Origin: Thalassospira profundimaris
GTDB taxonomy: Bacteria; Pseudomonadota; Alphaproteobacteria; Rhodospirillales; Thalassospiraceae
Direction: 5' to 3'
Length of the DNA: 64,000 bases
Assembly (NCBI RefSeq): GCF_003326795.1
Contig: NZ_JPWI01000009.1
Location: forward strand, 62,001 to 126,000
Part shown: one piece after another, positions 25,004 to 34,898 of the stretch
Position numbering within the stretch: the stretch's first letter is position 1
How the letters are laid out: each line of letters begins with the position of its first letter
Made by a program: the position numbers and the translations under genes
The notes under the pieces: model-generated
Database searches by the model: none
What the model was told of the DNA's origin: nothing
What the model saw: the letters and a program-made list of their open reading frames with translations, nothing else

Positions 25004-25062
25004 CCATTTCCCGAATAATATAAAAATACAGAACAATCAGGTTCCGTCAGAGGAGTACGCGC

Positions 25063-25752
25063 GTGTCCAACGCCATGTCCCCGCACCCACTTCCAATTGA
25101 TCTGCCCGATGATTTCGCGCAGACCCCAAGTGCGTCGCATTCCGTTAAATCCGATATGCCGCCCCCGCCTGATGTCGAGCCCATCGACGATCAAAATGTC
25201 AATGCCACCAATCGTGCGGCTCCGCCCAAAGGGCCGCTTGATGCATTCATTGCCGTCATTCATACGGCATCGCGCATTTGCGGAATCGCGTCGGCATCCA
25301 TGTTCGGCATTTCAATGCTGATCATCTGCCAGCTGGTTTTCATGCGCTATGTGCTTAATGAATCGACTGTCTGGCAAACCGAAGCTGTGATTTTCCTGAT
25401 GATCGGCGCAACCCTGATCGGCCTGCCCTATGTCCAGCTGTTGCGTGGCCATGTGAATGTCGACTTGCTGCCGCTTTATCTCAAACACGGCGCACGCATG
25501 ACGCTTGCCGTTCTCACCCTTCTATGTGGAATGGCCATCAGCGCCATGTTCGGCTTTTACGGACTTGAGCTTGTGATTGAGGCATTTGAAGGCGGATGGC
25601 TGTCTGAAACGATCTGGGCTGTTCCGCTTTGGAAACCATATACCGCCCTGCCAATCGGTTTTGGCCTGCTGTTCTTGCAGTTCCTTGCCGACTTCCTGTC
25701 CCTTGTCACTCGCCGGTCGACCCCGTTCGATCTGCGCGATGACGCATTCTAA
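25063..25752 (+). CDS. matQ: TRAP transporter small permease (DctQ family)
   Basis: The small membrane subunit, 229 residues, with four transmembrane helices at about 75-100, 112-130, 150-172 and 190-215. The DctQ signs are QLVFMRYVLNES and the later LLRGHVNVDLLP. The GTG at 25063 is chosen because AGAGGAG lies 8 nt before it; an ATG at 25075 is possible. The first 65 residues form a hydrophilic Pro/Asp-rich extension not seen in most DctQ proteins. It is 12 bp from the large subunit. Confidence 0.92.
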   Translation: MSNAMSPHPLPIDLPDDFAQTPSASHSVKSDMPPPPDVEPIDDQNVNATNRAAPPKGPLDAFIAVIHTASRICGIASASMFGISMLIICQLVFMRYVLNESTVWQTEAVIFLMIGATLIGLPYVQLLRGHVNVDLLPLYLKHGARMTLAVLTLLCGMAISAMFGFYGLELVIEAFEGGWLSETIWAVPLWKPYTALPIGFGLLFLQFLADFLSLVTRRSTPFDLRDDAF

Positions 25753-25764
25753 GGAGGCCGCATT

Positions 25765-27081
25765 ATGGATCCTTTGCTTCTTGCGGCCATTGTTGGCATC
25801 GCAACCACCGTTGTCCTTTTTTCCGGCATTCCTGTCGGCATCGGCCTGCTTCTGGTCAGTGTCGGGTTCATCATCATCTTCGATGGCACCGGTTCCCTGC
25901 CTTTGCTGCCTGAAATCCTGTTTGGAAAACTTGAAAGCTTTGAAGTTCTTGCCATCCCGATGTTTATCCTGATGGGGGCGGTTGTGGCCTCGTCCCGTGC
26001 CGGTGGCGACCTTTATTCCGTTCTTGATCGCTGGTTGACGCGCGTGCCAGGAGGATTGGTTATTTCCAACCTGGGGGCATGTGCGATCTTTTCGGCTCTT
26101 TCGGGTTCTTCACCTGCAACCTGTGCTGCCATCGGCAAGATGGGCATTCCTGCAATGCGTGAACGCGGTTTTCCCGACACCGTGGCCGCCGGCTCCATCG
26201 CAGCGGGCGGCACCCTTGGCATTCTGATCCCGCCAAGTGTGACCATGATCGTGTATGGTATTTCGACCGAGACCTCGATTGGTCGACTTTTCCTTGCAGG
26301 CCTTCTGCCGGGTCTTCTGGTTACAGCCCTTTTCATGACCTGGTCGCTTTATTCGACCTGGCGTCAGGGCAATGCCCAGGCTGCGCTTGGCGTGGTCAAA
26401 TACAGCTGGAAGGAAAAGTTTGAAATCCTTCCGCGTGTTCTGCCCTTCCTTGTCATCATCGGCGCGGTTCTGTTTGCTCTTTACGGCGGCGTTGCGACCC
26501 CGTCGGAAACGGCCGGTGTGGGTGCGCTGTTCTGCCTGATCACCGCAATGATCATTTACAAGATGTGGAAGCCCGGCCAGCTGTGGCACGTCATGCGTGA
26601 CACCACCAAAGAGTCGGTGATGATTCTTCTGATCATCGGGGCTGCAGGCCTGTTCAGCTATATGCTGTCATCCCTGTTCATCACCCAGTCGATCGCACAA
26701 TGGATTTCAGCACTTGAAGTAAACCGCTGGGTCCTGATGGGCTTCATCAACCTGTTCCTGCTGATCAGCGGCTTCTTCCTGCCGCCGGTTGCAGTGATCC
26801 TGATGAGTGCGCCGATCCTGCTTCCGGTGATTATCAATGCCGGCTTTGACCCCTACTGGTTTGCCGTCATCCTGACCATCAACATGGAAATCGGCCTGAT
26901 CACCCCGCCGGTCGGTTTGAACCTGTATGTCATCAATGGCATTGCACCAGATATTCGCCTGCAGACGATCCTCAAAGGTGCCATGCCTTATGTGCTGTGC
27001 ATGGTTGTTGCGATCATCATTCTTTGCTTCTTCCCGCAAATCGCCACCTGGCTTCCAGAAACGGTTATTGGAGGACGCTAA
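25765..27081 (+). CDS. matM: TRAP transporter large permease (DctM family)
   Basis: The sodium-coupled transport subunit, 438 residues, about 12-13 transmembrane helices. Family marks are the N-terminal FSGIPVGIGLLLVS, then SGSSPATCAAIGKMGIP and GGTLGILIPPSVTMIVYG in the first repeat, and the matching ITPPVGLNLYVINGI in the second repeat. It is preceded by AAGGAGG and shares one base with the decarboxylase start, so the operon continues without a break. The substrate is inferred to be malonate from the downstream genes. Confidence 0.94.
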   Translation: MDPLLLAAIVGIATTVVLFSGIPVGIGLLLVSVGFIIIFDGTGSLPLLPEILFGKLESFEVLAIPMFILMGAVVASSRAGGDLYSVLDRWLTRVPGGLVISNLGACAIFSALSGSSPATCAAIGKMGIPAMRERGFPDTVAAGSIAAGGTLGILIPPSVTMIVYGISTETSIGRLFLAGLLPGLLVTALFMTWSLYSTWRQGNAQAALGVVKYSWKEKFEILPRVLPFLVIIGAVLFALYGGVATPSETAGVGALFCLITAMIIYKMWKPGQLWHVMRDTTKESVMILLIIGAAGLFSYMLSSLFITQSIAQWISALEVNRWVLMGFINLFLLISGFFLPPVAVILMSAPILLPVIINAGFDPYWFAVILTINMEIGLITPPVGLNLYVINGIAPDIRLQTILKGAMPYVLCMVVAIIILCFFPQIATWLPETVIGGR

Positions 27082-28397
27082 TGTCAGGGATTTCTGTCAG
27101 AAGCTGGATTTCAAGCATCGCCGACCGTGGTCGGGAATTGCTTGATCTGCCAATTTCCACCCCGCAGGACCCGTTTGCGCAGCTTCGCGCCATGTGCAAG
27201 GACCTCGTCTCGCAAAAAGGCGAGGCCCGTGGCACCGCCGTTGCCCGCGAAGTGGTCCGGCTTTGGGAAAATCTGCCAGAGGAGGATCATCTTCGGTTCT
27301 TCCAGATGATGCAGAACGACTTTAGTGCAGATCGCGCCAAGGTCACCAAGGCCGCCGATGCCTTTGCCAAGGACCCGTCAGAAACCAATCTGGCGGCCCT
27401 GACCCAGGCATCAGAACCTGCACGTCAGGAATTGCTACGCCGGATCAATATGGCGCCGGGTGGAACCCGGGCTATTGTTGACATGCGTGAAATCCTGATC
27501 GGGCTTTTAAAAACCAACCGCGATCTCGAACCGCTGAATGCCGATATGCAGCATCTGCTGACCAGCTGGTTTAACCGTGGTTTTCTTGAACTGCGTCACA
27601 TTGACTGGGATACCTCGGCTGCGATCCTTGAAAAGCTGATCCGCTATGAAGCAGTCCATGAAATTCAGGGCTGGGATGATTTGCGCCGCCGTCTGGCAAC
27701 AGACCGGAAATGCTTTGCCTTCTTCCATCCCGCCATTCCCGATGATCCGCTGATCTTTGTCGAAGTCGCACTCGTTCATGGGCTGGCCGATAGTGTTCAG
27801 GCCCTTCTCGCACCCGAGATTGATGAAAAGGCTCCTGATACAGCCAATACCGCAATCTTCTATTCAATCAGTAACTGTCAGGCCGGGCTTAAGGGCATTT
27901 CGTTTGGCAACTTCCTGATCAAACAGGTTGTCGAGGAACTCAAACGCGAGTTCCCGCAACTTAAACAGTTTGCGACCCTGTCGCCCATTCCGGGCTTTAT
28001 GGGCTGGCTGCGGACCCGCCAGAAAAGCAAGGCCGATGACGCCGGTCTTGCCAGTCAGGTTCTTGAAGGGCTTAGTGATGATCACTGGATTGATGATCCG
28101 GAAAAGGTCGAAGCCCTGCGCAAACCGACGATTGCCCTTTGTGCGACATATCTTGCGACTTGCAAACGCGGGAAATCACCGCTTGATCCCACCGCACGTT
28201 TCCATCTTGGCAATGGCGCACAGCTTGAACGGCTGAACTGGCTGGGAGACACATCAATCAAGGGACTGCGCCAAGCGGGCGGCATGATGGTCAATTATGC
28301 CTACCACCTTGACAGCATTGAGAAAAATCACGAAGCGCTGATGAATGACGGAAAGATCGCAACATCGAAATCCGTCGCACAGCTTGCCGGCATTTAA
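27081..28397 (+). CDS. matA: Malonyl-CoA decarboxylase
   Basis: It decarboxylates malonyl-CoA to acetyl-CoA and CO2, completing malonate use. It has 438 residues: a helical N-terminal domain (about 1-140) and a GNAT-like catalytic domain. Family motifs include HPAIPDDPLIFVEVALVHG (read HPAIPDDPLI, FVEVALVHG) and SISNCQAGLKGISFGNFLIK (SISNCQAGLKG, ISFGNFLIK). The later FATLSPIPGFMGWL covers the catalytic Ser region. The start at 27081 has GGAGGACGC before it and overlaps the permease stop by one base. The malonyl-CoA synthetase follows 12 bp later. Confidence 0.94.
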   Translation: MSGISVRSWISSIADRGRELLDLPISTPQDPFAQLRAMCKDLVSQKGEARGTAVAREVVRLWENLPEEDHLRFFQMMQNDFSADRAKVTKAADAFAKDPSETNLAALTQASEPARQELLRRINMAPGGTRAIVDMREILIGLLKTNRDLEPLNADMQHLLTSWFNRGFLELRHIDWDTSAAILEKLIRYEAVHEIQGWDDLRRRLATDRKCFAFFHPAIPDDPLIFVEVALVHGLADSVQALLAPEIDEKAPDTANTAIFYSISNCQAGLKGISFGNFLIKQVVEELKREFPQLKQFATLSPIPGFMGWLRTRQKSKADDAGLASQVLEGLSDDHWIDDPEKVEALRKPTIALCATYLATCKRGKSPLDPTARFHLGNGAQLERLNWLGDTSIKGLRQAGGMMVNYAYHLDSIEKNHEALMNDGKIATSKSVAQLAGI

Positions 28398-28409
28398 GTA
28401 GGTATGACC

Positions 28410-29936
28410 ATGTCTGATAATCTTTTTCAAACCTTCCTCGACCGTTTCCCGGCAGACAAGTCGCGCACGTTTCTGATCGAACGTGACGGCACGGAACGCA
28501 GCTTTGCATGGTTGCTTGATCGAACCGGTCGCTATGCCGCTGTTCTTGCTTCCCACGGGGTGGTCAAGGGTGACCGCGTCGCAGCCCAGGTCGACAAGTC
28601 ATCTGACGTGATTGCGCTTTATCTTGCCTGCTTGCAGCTTGGTGCCATTCACCTGCCGCTCAATACCGCCTATACCGGTGACGAAATTGCCTATTTCCTT
28701 GGCGATGCCGCACCGCGCGTTTTTGTGTGCCGACCTGCCCATATTGATGCTGCCACGGCCCTTGGCGATCAGAACAATGTTGCTGCTGTTCTTTCCCTTG
28801 GCTCCAATGGCGATGGCAGCCTCAACGATCAGGCCGCCAGTGCAACACCGATGACCGACATTGTAAGTGCCGACAAGGATGATGTTGCAGCAATCCTTTA
28901 TACCTCGGGCACGACGGGGCGGTCCAAGGGCGCGATGCTGACCCATAACAATCTGGGTTCAAACGCCAGGACGCTTCATTCGGCGTGGGGTTTCAAACCG
29001 GGCGATACGCTTTTGCATGCGCTGCCGCTGTTTCACACCCACGGTCTGTTTGTGGCAATCAACATCATGCTGATGAATGGTGGCAAGGTCATCCTGCTTC
29101 CGAAATTCGATGCTGATGACGTTATTGAACGTCTGCCACAATCTACCGTCTTGATGGGCGTTCCGACCTTCTATACCCGCCTGCTGTCTCATCCGCAGTT
29201 CAATAAGGATGTTACCGCCAACATCCGGCTGTTTGTGTCGGGGTCCGCACCGCTTCTGGCCGAAACCCATGATGCGTTCTTTGAACGTACCGGTCATAAA
29301 ATTCTTGAGCGTTACGGCATGACCGAAACCTGCATGAACACGTCGAACCCGCTGGACGGTGAACGTCGTCCTGGTGCGGTTGGCCCGACCCTTCCGGGGA
29401 TCGAGGCACGGGTTTGTGACAAGGATGGCAATGTTCTGGGCGCTGGCGAAATAGGCGTTCTCGAAGTGCGCGGGCCGAACGTGTTCAAAGGCTACTGGCA
29501 GATGCCGGAAAAGACCGCCTCGGAATTCCGCACCGACGGCTTCTTTATCACGGGTGATCTCGCAACCATCGGTGAAGACGGCTATGTCACGATTGTCGGT
29601 CGCGACAAGGACCTGATCATTTCGGGTGGTTTCAACGTCTATCCAAAAGAAGTCGAGGAAGTCATCGCCGAATATGACGAGGTCGAGGAAGTTGCCATCT
29701 TCGGCCTGCCCCACCCAGATTTCGGCGAAGCCGTTGCCGGTGTCATTGTTGCCGCCAAGGGCGAAACAGCCGACACCGATACCATCATCAAACGCACCCA
29801 GGACAAGCTTGCAAAATTCAAGGTTCCCAAGCGCATCTGGGTGATCAAGGAATTGCCGCGCAACACCATGGGCAAAATTCAAAAGGCCGAACTGCGCAAG
29901 CAATATGCCGACACCTTTACCTCCCCTGCTGCATGA
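28410..29936 (+). CDS. matB: Malonyl-CoA synthetase (MatB-type ANL ligase)
   Basis: An ATP-dependent ligase turning malonate and CoA into malonyl-CoA, 508 residues. The phosphate loop is YTSGTTGRSKGAM (near 165), ERYGMTET is the A5 motif, TGDLATIGEDGYVTIVGRDKD (in parts TGDLATIGEDG, YVTIVGRDKD) contains the hinge Asp, and PRNTMGKIQK holds the catalytic Lys. MatB-specific spots are FVSGSAPLLAETHDAF and the Arg in RYGMTETCMN. An AGG lies 7 nt before the ATG at 28410, better placed than for the ATG at 28404. It supplies the decarboxylase encoded just upstream. A terminator follows. Confidence 0.94.
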   Translation: MSDNLFQTFLDRFPADKSRTFLIERDGTERSFAWLLDRTGRYAAVLASHGVVKGDRVAAQVDKSSDVIALYLACLQLGAIHLPLNTAYTGDEIAYFLGDAAPRVFVCRPAHIDAATALGDQNNVAAVLSLGSNGDGSLNDQAASATPMTDIVSADKDDVAAILYTSGTTGRSKGAMLTHNNLGSNARTLHSAWGFKPGDTLLHALPLFHTHGLFVAINIMLMNGGKVILLPKFDADDVIERLPQSTVLMGVPTFYTRLLSHPQFNKDVTANIRLFVSGSAPLLAETHDAFFERTGHKILERYGMTETCMNTSNPLDGERRPGAVGPTLPGIEARVCDKDGNVLGAGEIGVLEVRGPNVFKGYWQMPEKTASEFRTDGFFITGDLATIGEDGYVTIVGRDKDLIISGGFNVYPKEVEEVIAEYDEVEEVAIFGLPHPDFGEAVAGVIVAAKGETADTDTIIKRTQDKLAKFKVPKRIWVIKELPRNTMGKIQKAELRKQYADTFTSPAA

Positions 29937-30000
29937 TGTGATGTAGCCAATATCTCCCGCTGTCCTGACAGACAGCACCCAAAGGGTCATAGACCCAACC

Positions 30001-30035
30001 TTCCGGTCAGAGCCGATCTGGCCGGAATTTTTTTT
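30001..30035 (+). terminator. Terminator of the malonate operon
   Basis: An 11-bp stem with one wobble pair (TTCCGGTCAGA / TCTGGCCGGAA) followed by eight T. It closes the operon that begins at 23952. Confidence 0.9.
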
Positions 30036-30190
30036 GTCTGAATGCAGGCCATCGACCCGACGTTTCCCCTTCCGTTCCCCGCTGTTATGTCCTTGTTAGG
30101 ATTTGGAACGCCAAGATGCTAAATTAGAAAACAAACAACAACCAAGGCGCTGGTAACCTTAATGCGCCCATCAGGAAGACGCTGGGATAT

Positions 30191-30904
30191 ATGGCCGAAC
30201 TTGACGACGCCATTGACAAGATATCGCAAAGTATTGCCAACACAGGTGCGCTCACCTGCGAGGCATCGCGTCGCTATGACGAGATGTTCCAGACCTTCCG
30301 GCGCGAACTTGAACATGCCCTTGATGCCCAGCCAACCATGGCCGATGCCGCACGCCTGGCAATGTCCATGGTCGACACGGCCTCTACGGCCATCGCATCA
30401 AGTTTCCCAAATCCGCAGCATCACGATTGCTGCGATCAATGCAGCGCTTGCTGCAATCTGTTTGTCAGTGTTCCACCCGGTGTCACAAGCCTGATTGCCG
30501 ATCACATACGCAAGACATTTGATCACCGCGAACAGACAGACCTTCTTGCCCGTTTAAAAAATGCCGCAGCGATCATCGAACAGTCGAAAACAACGGCCGA
30601 GGTTCGCGTGCGCTGCCCGCTTCTGGGCGAAGATAACCGCTGTAGCATCTATGATGTCCGTCCGCTGTCCTGCCGTGCCTTTACCTCATCGGATGCAGGA
30701 CGCTGTCACAGGATGGTCTTTGGGGATGACAGCGAACGTGCAACAACAATTGATCAGGACCCGGGCCATTACCGCCTGCATATCGAGGCGACCGACGCCC
30801 TGCAACAGACAGCCTCGCGGCGAAACCTGAATCCGCGGCAAAAGGGCTTTGTGCATGCGCTGCTTGATCAGCTTGATCCCGCGATCAAGTCGCCATCTGT
30901 CTGA
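30191..30904 (+). CDS. YkgJ family cysteine-cluster protein
   Basis: A 237-residue protein with an N-terminal helical region (about 1-75) and a Cys-rich metal-cluster domain. CCDQCSACC (near 80) is the hallmark. It is followed by CPLLGEDNRCSIYDVRPLSC (in parts CPLLGEDNRC and SIYDVRPLSC), then GRC. The eight-Cys pattern suggests an Fe-S or zinc site; the biochemical role of the family is not settled. The ATG at 30191 follows GGGA. It stands alone between the malonate operon and an SDR gene. Confidence 0.88.
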   Translation: MAELDDAIDKISQSIANTGALTCEASRRYDEMFQTFRRELEHALDAQPTMADAARLAMSMVDTASTAIASSFPNPQHHDCCDQCSACCNLFVSVPPGVTSLIADHIRKTFDHREQTDLLARLKNAAAIIEQSKTTAEVRVRCPLLGEDNRCSIYDVRPLSCRAFTSSDAGRCHRMVFGDDSERATTIDQDPGHYRLHIEATDALQQTASRRNLNPRQKGFVHALLDQLDPAIKSPSV

Positions 30905-31017
30905 GCAATCTGCACTTCCGCGCCACCAGCCATTGCAATCCCTGAAAAACAGGACCATTTTCCGCAAGTCGGCTGTTCTGGCCGATCCTATTTTCCACAC
31001 TCGAACACGGGGCAAAT

Positions 31018-31800
31018 ATGAGCAACGCGTCTGATCAACTGGTCGCTTTTGTCACAGGTGCGGCACAGGGTCTGGGTCTTGGCATTTCAAAACACCTTCT
31101 TGATGCCGGTTGGCGGGTAACGCTGTTTGATCGCGATGAAGACGCCGGCAAAGAGGCCTTTGACGCCCTTGCCCCCGAACAGCAGGACCGCGCCCTGTTT
31201 ATCGCTGGTGACGTCGCAAACGAAAGCGACATCAAACTTGCTGTTCAGCAAACCGTTGACCGGTTCGGGCGCATTGATGGTCTGGTCAATAATGCCGGCA
31301 TTGCAAATCCGCGTTCGGGTGGTATTGAGCACCTTGAATGGGATCAGTGGCAGCGTGTGATCAATGTCAATCTGGGTGGTGTGTTCCTTGCGACCAAACA
31401 TGCAACACAACATCTGCGCCACACCAAGGGTGCGATTGTAAACATCGCATCGACCCGCGCGTTTCAATCCGAAGCCAATACAGAATCCTATGCCGCATCC
31501 AAGGGTGGTGTCGTTGCCCTGACCCACGCCCTTGCGGTCAGCCTTGCGGGCGACGTTCGCGTCAATGCCATTGCCCCGGGCTGGATCGAAGTCGGCGACT
31601 GGCAGAAATCATCCAACCGATCCCGACCCGAACATAGTGAAACCGACAAATCCCAACATCCGGTCGGGCGCGTCGGCACCCCAGAAGACATCGCACAGGC
31701 GGTAAGCTTCCTTCTGGAAGCAACGAAATCGGGCTTTATGACGGGGGAAACCATCCGCATTGATGGCGGCATGACGCACAAGATGATTTACGTCGACTAA
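31018..31800 (+). CDS. SDR family oxidoreductase
   Basis: A short-chain dehydrogenase of 260 residues. TGAAQGLGLG (about 13-22) binds the cofactor, LVNNAG follows near 90, and Ser of NIASTRA, Tyr and Lys of YAASK form the active site. The end GETIRIDGGMT is the standard SDR C-terminus. The insertion after the active site (EVGDWQKSSNRSRPEHSETD) replaces the usual lid, so substrate specificity is its own. The start at 31018 follows CGGGGC. It is convergent with dxs. Confidence 0.88.
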   Translation: MSNASDQLVAFVTGAAQGLGLGISKHLLDAGWRVTLFDRDEDAGKEAFDALAPEQQDRALFIAGDVANESDIKLAVQQTVDRFGRIDGLVNNAGIANPRSGGIEHLEWDQWQRVINVNLGGVFLATKHATQHLRHTKGAIVNIASTRAFQSEANTESYAASKGGVVALTHALAVSLAGDVRVNAIAPGWIEVGDWQKSSNRSRPEHSETDKSQHPVGRVGTPEDIAQAVSFLLEATKSGFMTGETIRIDGGMTHKMIYVD

Positions 31801-31822
31801 GGTCCGCCAGTCTCCGAAATGA

Positions 31823-31860
31823 AAACAGCGCAGATATCGCTATCTGCGCTGTTTGTATTT
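31823..31860. terminator. Hairpin between the SDR gene and dxs
   Basis: A perfect 14-bp stem (AAACAGCGCAGATA / TATCTGCGCTGTTT, TCGC loop). T runs are short, but stem strength and the convergent position support termination of both genes. Confidence 0.8.
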
Positions 31861-31885
31861 CAACAGACCCGATGATCAATCCGGT

Positions 31886-33805
31886 TTAGGCCCGCGCCTT
31901 GCTCTCGCTCAGACCAAGCGCACCAAGGGCCGTCTTGACAATAGCTGCGGCATCCAGACCGGCTTTCTGATACTGGATTTCCGGCTTGTCGTGATCAATC
32001 AGGCTATCGGGCAATGCCATGGTACGGATTTTAAGACCGTTATCCAAAAGCCCCTGCCCTGCCATGTGCTGAAGGACCATCGCGCCAAAGCCGTTGATCG
32101 AGCCTTCTTCGATGGTGATCAGGACTTCATGATTGCGGGCAAGATCGGCGATCAACTGGTGATCAAGCGGCTTGGCAAAGCGTGCATCGGCAACCGTTGC
32201 CGGAAGACCGCGCGCAGCCAGATCCTCTGCCGCCAGAAGTGCTTCTGCCAACCGCGTGCCATAGGACAGAATGGCAATCTTTCCACCTTCGCGCAGAATA
32301 CGGCCCTTGCCGATTTCAAGAACCTGTCCCTCGGTCGGCATTTCAACACCAACACCCTCGCCACGCGGATAGCGGAACGCACTCGGCCGGTCATCAATCG
32401 CCCATGCGGTCGTGGTCATGTGAACCAGTTCCGCCTCATCAGCAGCAGCCATCAGAACAAAGTTCGGCAAACAGCCAAGATAGGCAATGTCATAGGCCCC
32501 TGCATGGGTTGCACCATCCGCGCCGACCAGACCGGCACGGTCCATTGCAAAACGCACCGGAAGGTTCTGGATGGCAACATCATGAACAACCTGATCATAG
32601 CCACGCTGCAGGAAGGTCGAATAAAGCGTGCAAAACGGCTTGTAGCCCTCGCACGCCATACCGGCGGCAAAGGTCACCGCGTGCTGTTCAGCAATACCAA
32701 CGTCAAAGGCACGATCCGGGAAACGGTCGGCAAAGATATTCACACCGGTGCCCGATGGCATGGCGGCGGTAATTGCCGTGACTTTTTCGTCCTTTTCACC
32801 AAGCTTGACCAGCGTTTCGCCATACACCTTGGTGTAGCTTGGCGCATTCGGGGTCGGCTTGGCCTGTTTCCCGGTCACCACATCAAACTTGGCAACGCCA
32901 TGATATTTGTCTGCGGCACTTTCGGCCGGGCCATAACCCTTGCCCTTTTGCGTGACCGCATGGATCAGGATCGGACCATCAACATCGGCATCACGTACAT
33001 TTTTAAGTACCGGCAACAGATGATCCATGTTGTGACCATCAATCGGACCGACATAGAAGAATCCCATTTCTTCAAACAGGGTCCCGCCCGTGACCATGCC
33101 ACGGGTATATTCTTCAAGCTTGCGCGCAGCTTCTTCGATCTGGCGCGGCAGATGCTTTGTCAGGCCCTTCGCAGCGTTGCGCAGCCCCTGATAGCCCTTG
33201 CCGGAAATCAGGCGTGACAGATAACCCGACATGGAGCCCACCGGCGGGGCAATCGACATGTCGTTATCGTTCAGGATGACAATCAAACGCTGGTCGGTGG
33301 CCGCAGCATTGTTCATGGCTTCATAGGCCATGCCCGCACTCATCGACCCGTCGCCGATCACGGCAATGACATTCTTGCGCTTGTCATCGGAAAGCTGGTT
33401 GGCCACCGCCATGCCAAGACCGGCCGAGATCGAGGTGGAGCTGTGGCCCGCCCCGAACGGATCATACTCGGACTCGGATCGCTTGGTGAAACCCGAAAGA
33501 CCACCGCCCTGGCGTAGCGTGCGAATACGGTCACGACGCCCGGTCAGGATTTTATGCGGATAGCACTGATGGCCGACATCCCAGATCACGCGGTCATACG
33601 GCGTATCAAACAGGTAATGGATCGCAACCGTCAGCTCAACCACACCAAGGCCTGCACCAAGATGTCCGCCCGTGACAGATACGGCATCAATCACCTCGGC
33701 GCGCAATTCGTCTGCCACCTGTCGCATCTGCGCAGGCTGCAATTTGCGCAGCTCGTCAGGAGTGTTAATCGTATCCAACAGCGGGGTCTTGGAGGTCGTG
33801 CTCAT
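31886..33805 (-). CDS. dxs: 1-deoxy-D-xylulose-5-phosphate synthase
   Basis: A thiamine-diphosphate enzyme joining pyruvate and glyceraldehyde 3-phosphate in the first step of the MEP isoprenoid pathway. It has 639 residues, normal length. [14 protein letters not shown] contains a conserved active-site His, [17 protein letters not shown] binding follows (the ThDP/Mg motif), [15 protein letters not shown] holds the catalytic Glu, and the C-terminal domain is complete. The ATG at 33805 is preferred over a TTG at 33823. It is last in the minus-strand run xseB, ispA, hydrolase, dxs. Confidence 0.97.
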   Translation of the reverse strand: MSTTSKTPLLDTINTPDELRKLQPAQMRQVADELRAEVIDAVSVTGGHLGAGLGVVELTVAIHYLFDTPYDRVIWDVGHQCYPHKILTGRRDRIRTLRQGGGLSGFTKRSESEYDPFGAGHSSTSISAGLGMAVANQLSDDKRKNVIAVIGDGSMSAGMAYEAMNNAAATDQRLIVILNDNDMSIAPPVGSMSGYLSRLISGKGYQGLRNAAKGLTKHLPRQIEEAARKLEEYTRGMVTGGTLFEEMGFFYVGPIDGHNMDHLLPVLKNVRDADVDGPILIHAVTQKGKGYGPAESAADKYHGVAKFDVVTGKQAKPTPNAPSYTKVYGETLVKLGEKDEKVTAITAAMPSGTGVNIFADRFPDRAFDVGIAEQHAVTFAAGMACEGYKPFCTLYSTFLQRGYDQVVHDVAIQNLPVRFAMDRAGLVGADGATHAGAYDIAYLGCLPNFVLMAAADEAELVHMTTTAWAIDDRPSAFRYPRGEGVGVEMPTEGQVLEIGKGRILREGGKIAILSYGTRLAEALLAAEDLAARGLPATVADARFAKPLDHQLIADLARNHEVLITIEEGSINGFGAMVLQHMAGQGLLDNGLKIRTMALPDSLIDHDKPEIQYQKAGLDAAAIVKTALGALGLSESKARA

Positions 33806-33906
33806 ACCGATCTCGATTTTCAATTTTTTATATGGCGTAGATTACAACAGGGTGACGTTTCCATGTCCAAGTTGCAAGCTGCGTAAAATAGCGAGGTTCA
33901 ACTGAA

Positions 33907-34875
33907 TTAGCGACCCTGAATTTCACCTGATTTCACACGTTCGAGAAAGCCGTAAACAACTTGTTCGACAGTGCGGTGAATGGCATCGCGTTCACGACCG
34001 AAATCACGGCATAAATAGCCAAAGTTTTCAGCAATATACGGGGTACATTGGGGTAAGAATGAATAGTGCCCGGCCCCTTTGACCCGGACAAACTTTGCCC
34101 GACCGCGCAGAAGCTTTCGGAAATGCGCGGCATTGACGTGATCATGCAGGATTTCGTCTCTATCGGCCTCGACAAACAGCATCGGCACGGAAACATCCGA
34201 CAGGCCATCATCAGTGGCCGCCACACCAAATGCCGGTGTCACTGCAATGATTGCCGCAATCCTCGGATCATATTCCGAAACCACCGGCCCGCCATTGGCG
34301 GCATGAAGCTGGTCAATGTGATCATCCGTTGGCGCAAACTGGCAAATCACCCTGTCACTTTCGGCATTGAGCGCACAGTAACTTTGCCAGGCCTTGGCAT
34401 CAAAATCCCAGCCAGCCAGCTTAAGGACCGTCGCCCCGCCAGCCGAATGGCCCAGCGCGTAAATGCGACCCGGGTCGATGTGATCGGCGATTTCCCCATG
34501 ATCAAGCAACAGATCAAGCGCCAGACGCATTTCGCGCGGGCGTCGTTCAATGATCGTCAATTGCCTTGCATCGGACGCATCAAGGTAATTATCCCCTTCA
34601 TGCTGCGGGGCGGCCACGATATAGCCGCGCCGTGCCAGATATTCGGCCAACCAGAACTGGTTAAACCGATGGCCTTCCGATCCATGCGAAAACATCACAA
34701 TCGGAAACGGCCCGTTACCGGCAAAGGGCACATTGCGCGCCGCACTGGATGCCACCCCCATATGACGCACCGGTTTTTCCGGCATTTCTGCCGGATACCA
34801 GATCGCAAGCGGGAACGGGTCCTTGTCAAACAGCCGGTCACGAAAACCGGCTGTATATTTTGGCTGATCAGTCAT
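33907..34875 (-). CDS. Alpha/beta hydrolase (dienelactone hydrolase/PAF-acetylhydrolase-like)
   Basis: A 322-residue serine hydrolase. The nucleophile elbow is GHSAGG, an acid is likely in VEADRDEI, and the catalytic His is in GAGHYSFL. The oxyanion region MFSHGSEGHRFNQF precedes it. There is no clear signal peptide. The fold is close to PAF-acetylhydrolase-like and dienelactone-hydrolase-like proteins; the substrate is unknown. It sits between ispA (23 bp away) and dxs (about 100 bp), an unusual guest in an isoprenoid operon, so an ester or lipid linked to that pathway is possible but not shown. Confidence 0.85.
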   Translation of the reverse strand: MTDQPKYTAGFRDRLFDKDPFPLAIWYPAEMPEKPVRHMGVASSAARNVPFAGNGPFPIVMFSHGSEGHRFNQFWLAEYLARRGYIVAAPQHEGDNYLDASDARQLTIIERRPREMRLALDLLLDHGEIADHIDPGRIYALGHSAGGATVLKLAGWDFDAKAWQSYCALNAESDRVICQFAPTDDHIDQLHAANGGPVVSEYDPRIAAIIAVTPAFGVAATDDGLSDVSVPMLFVEADRDEILHDHVNAAHFRKLLRGRAKFVRVKGAGHYSFLPQCTPYIAENFGYLCRDFGRERDAIHRTVEQVVYGFLERVKSGEIQGR

Positions 34876-34898
34876 GGTGGGGCGCGTGACTGTCTGGC

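Noticed and set aside
28959..29990. A 343-codon open frame on the minus strand
   Set aside because: It is antisense to the malonyl-CoA synthetase gene, whose ligase motifs are intact.
31853..33217. A 454-codon open frame on the plus strand
   Set aside because: It lies wholly antisense to dxs, which has complete catalytic motifs. The frame has shadow-like composition and no family features.
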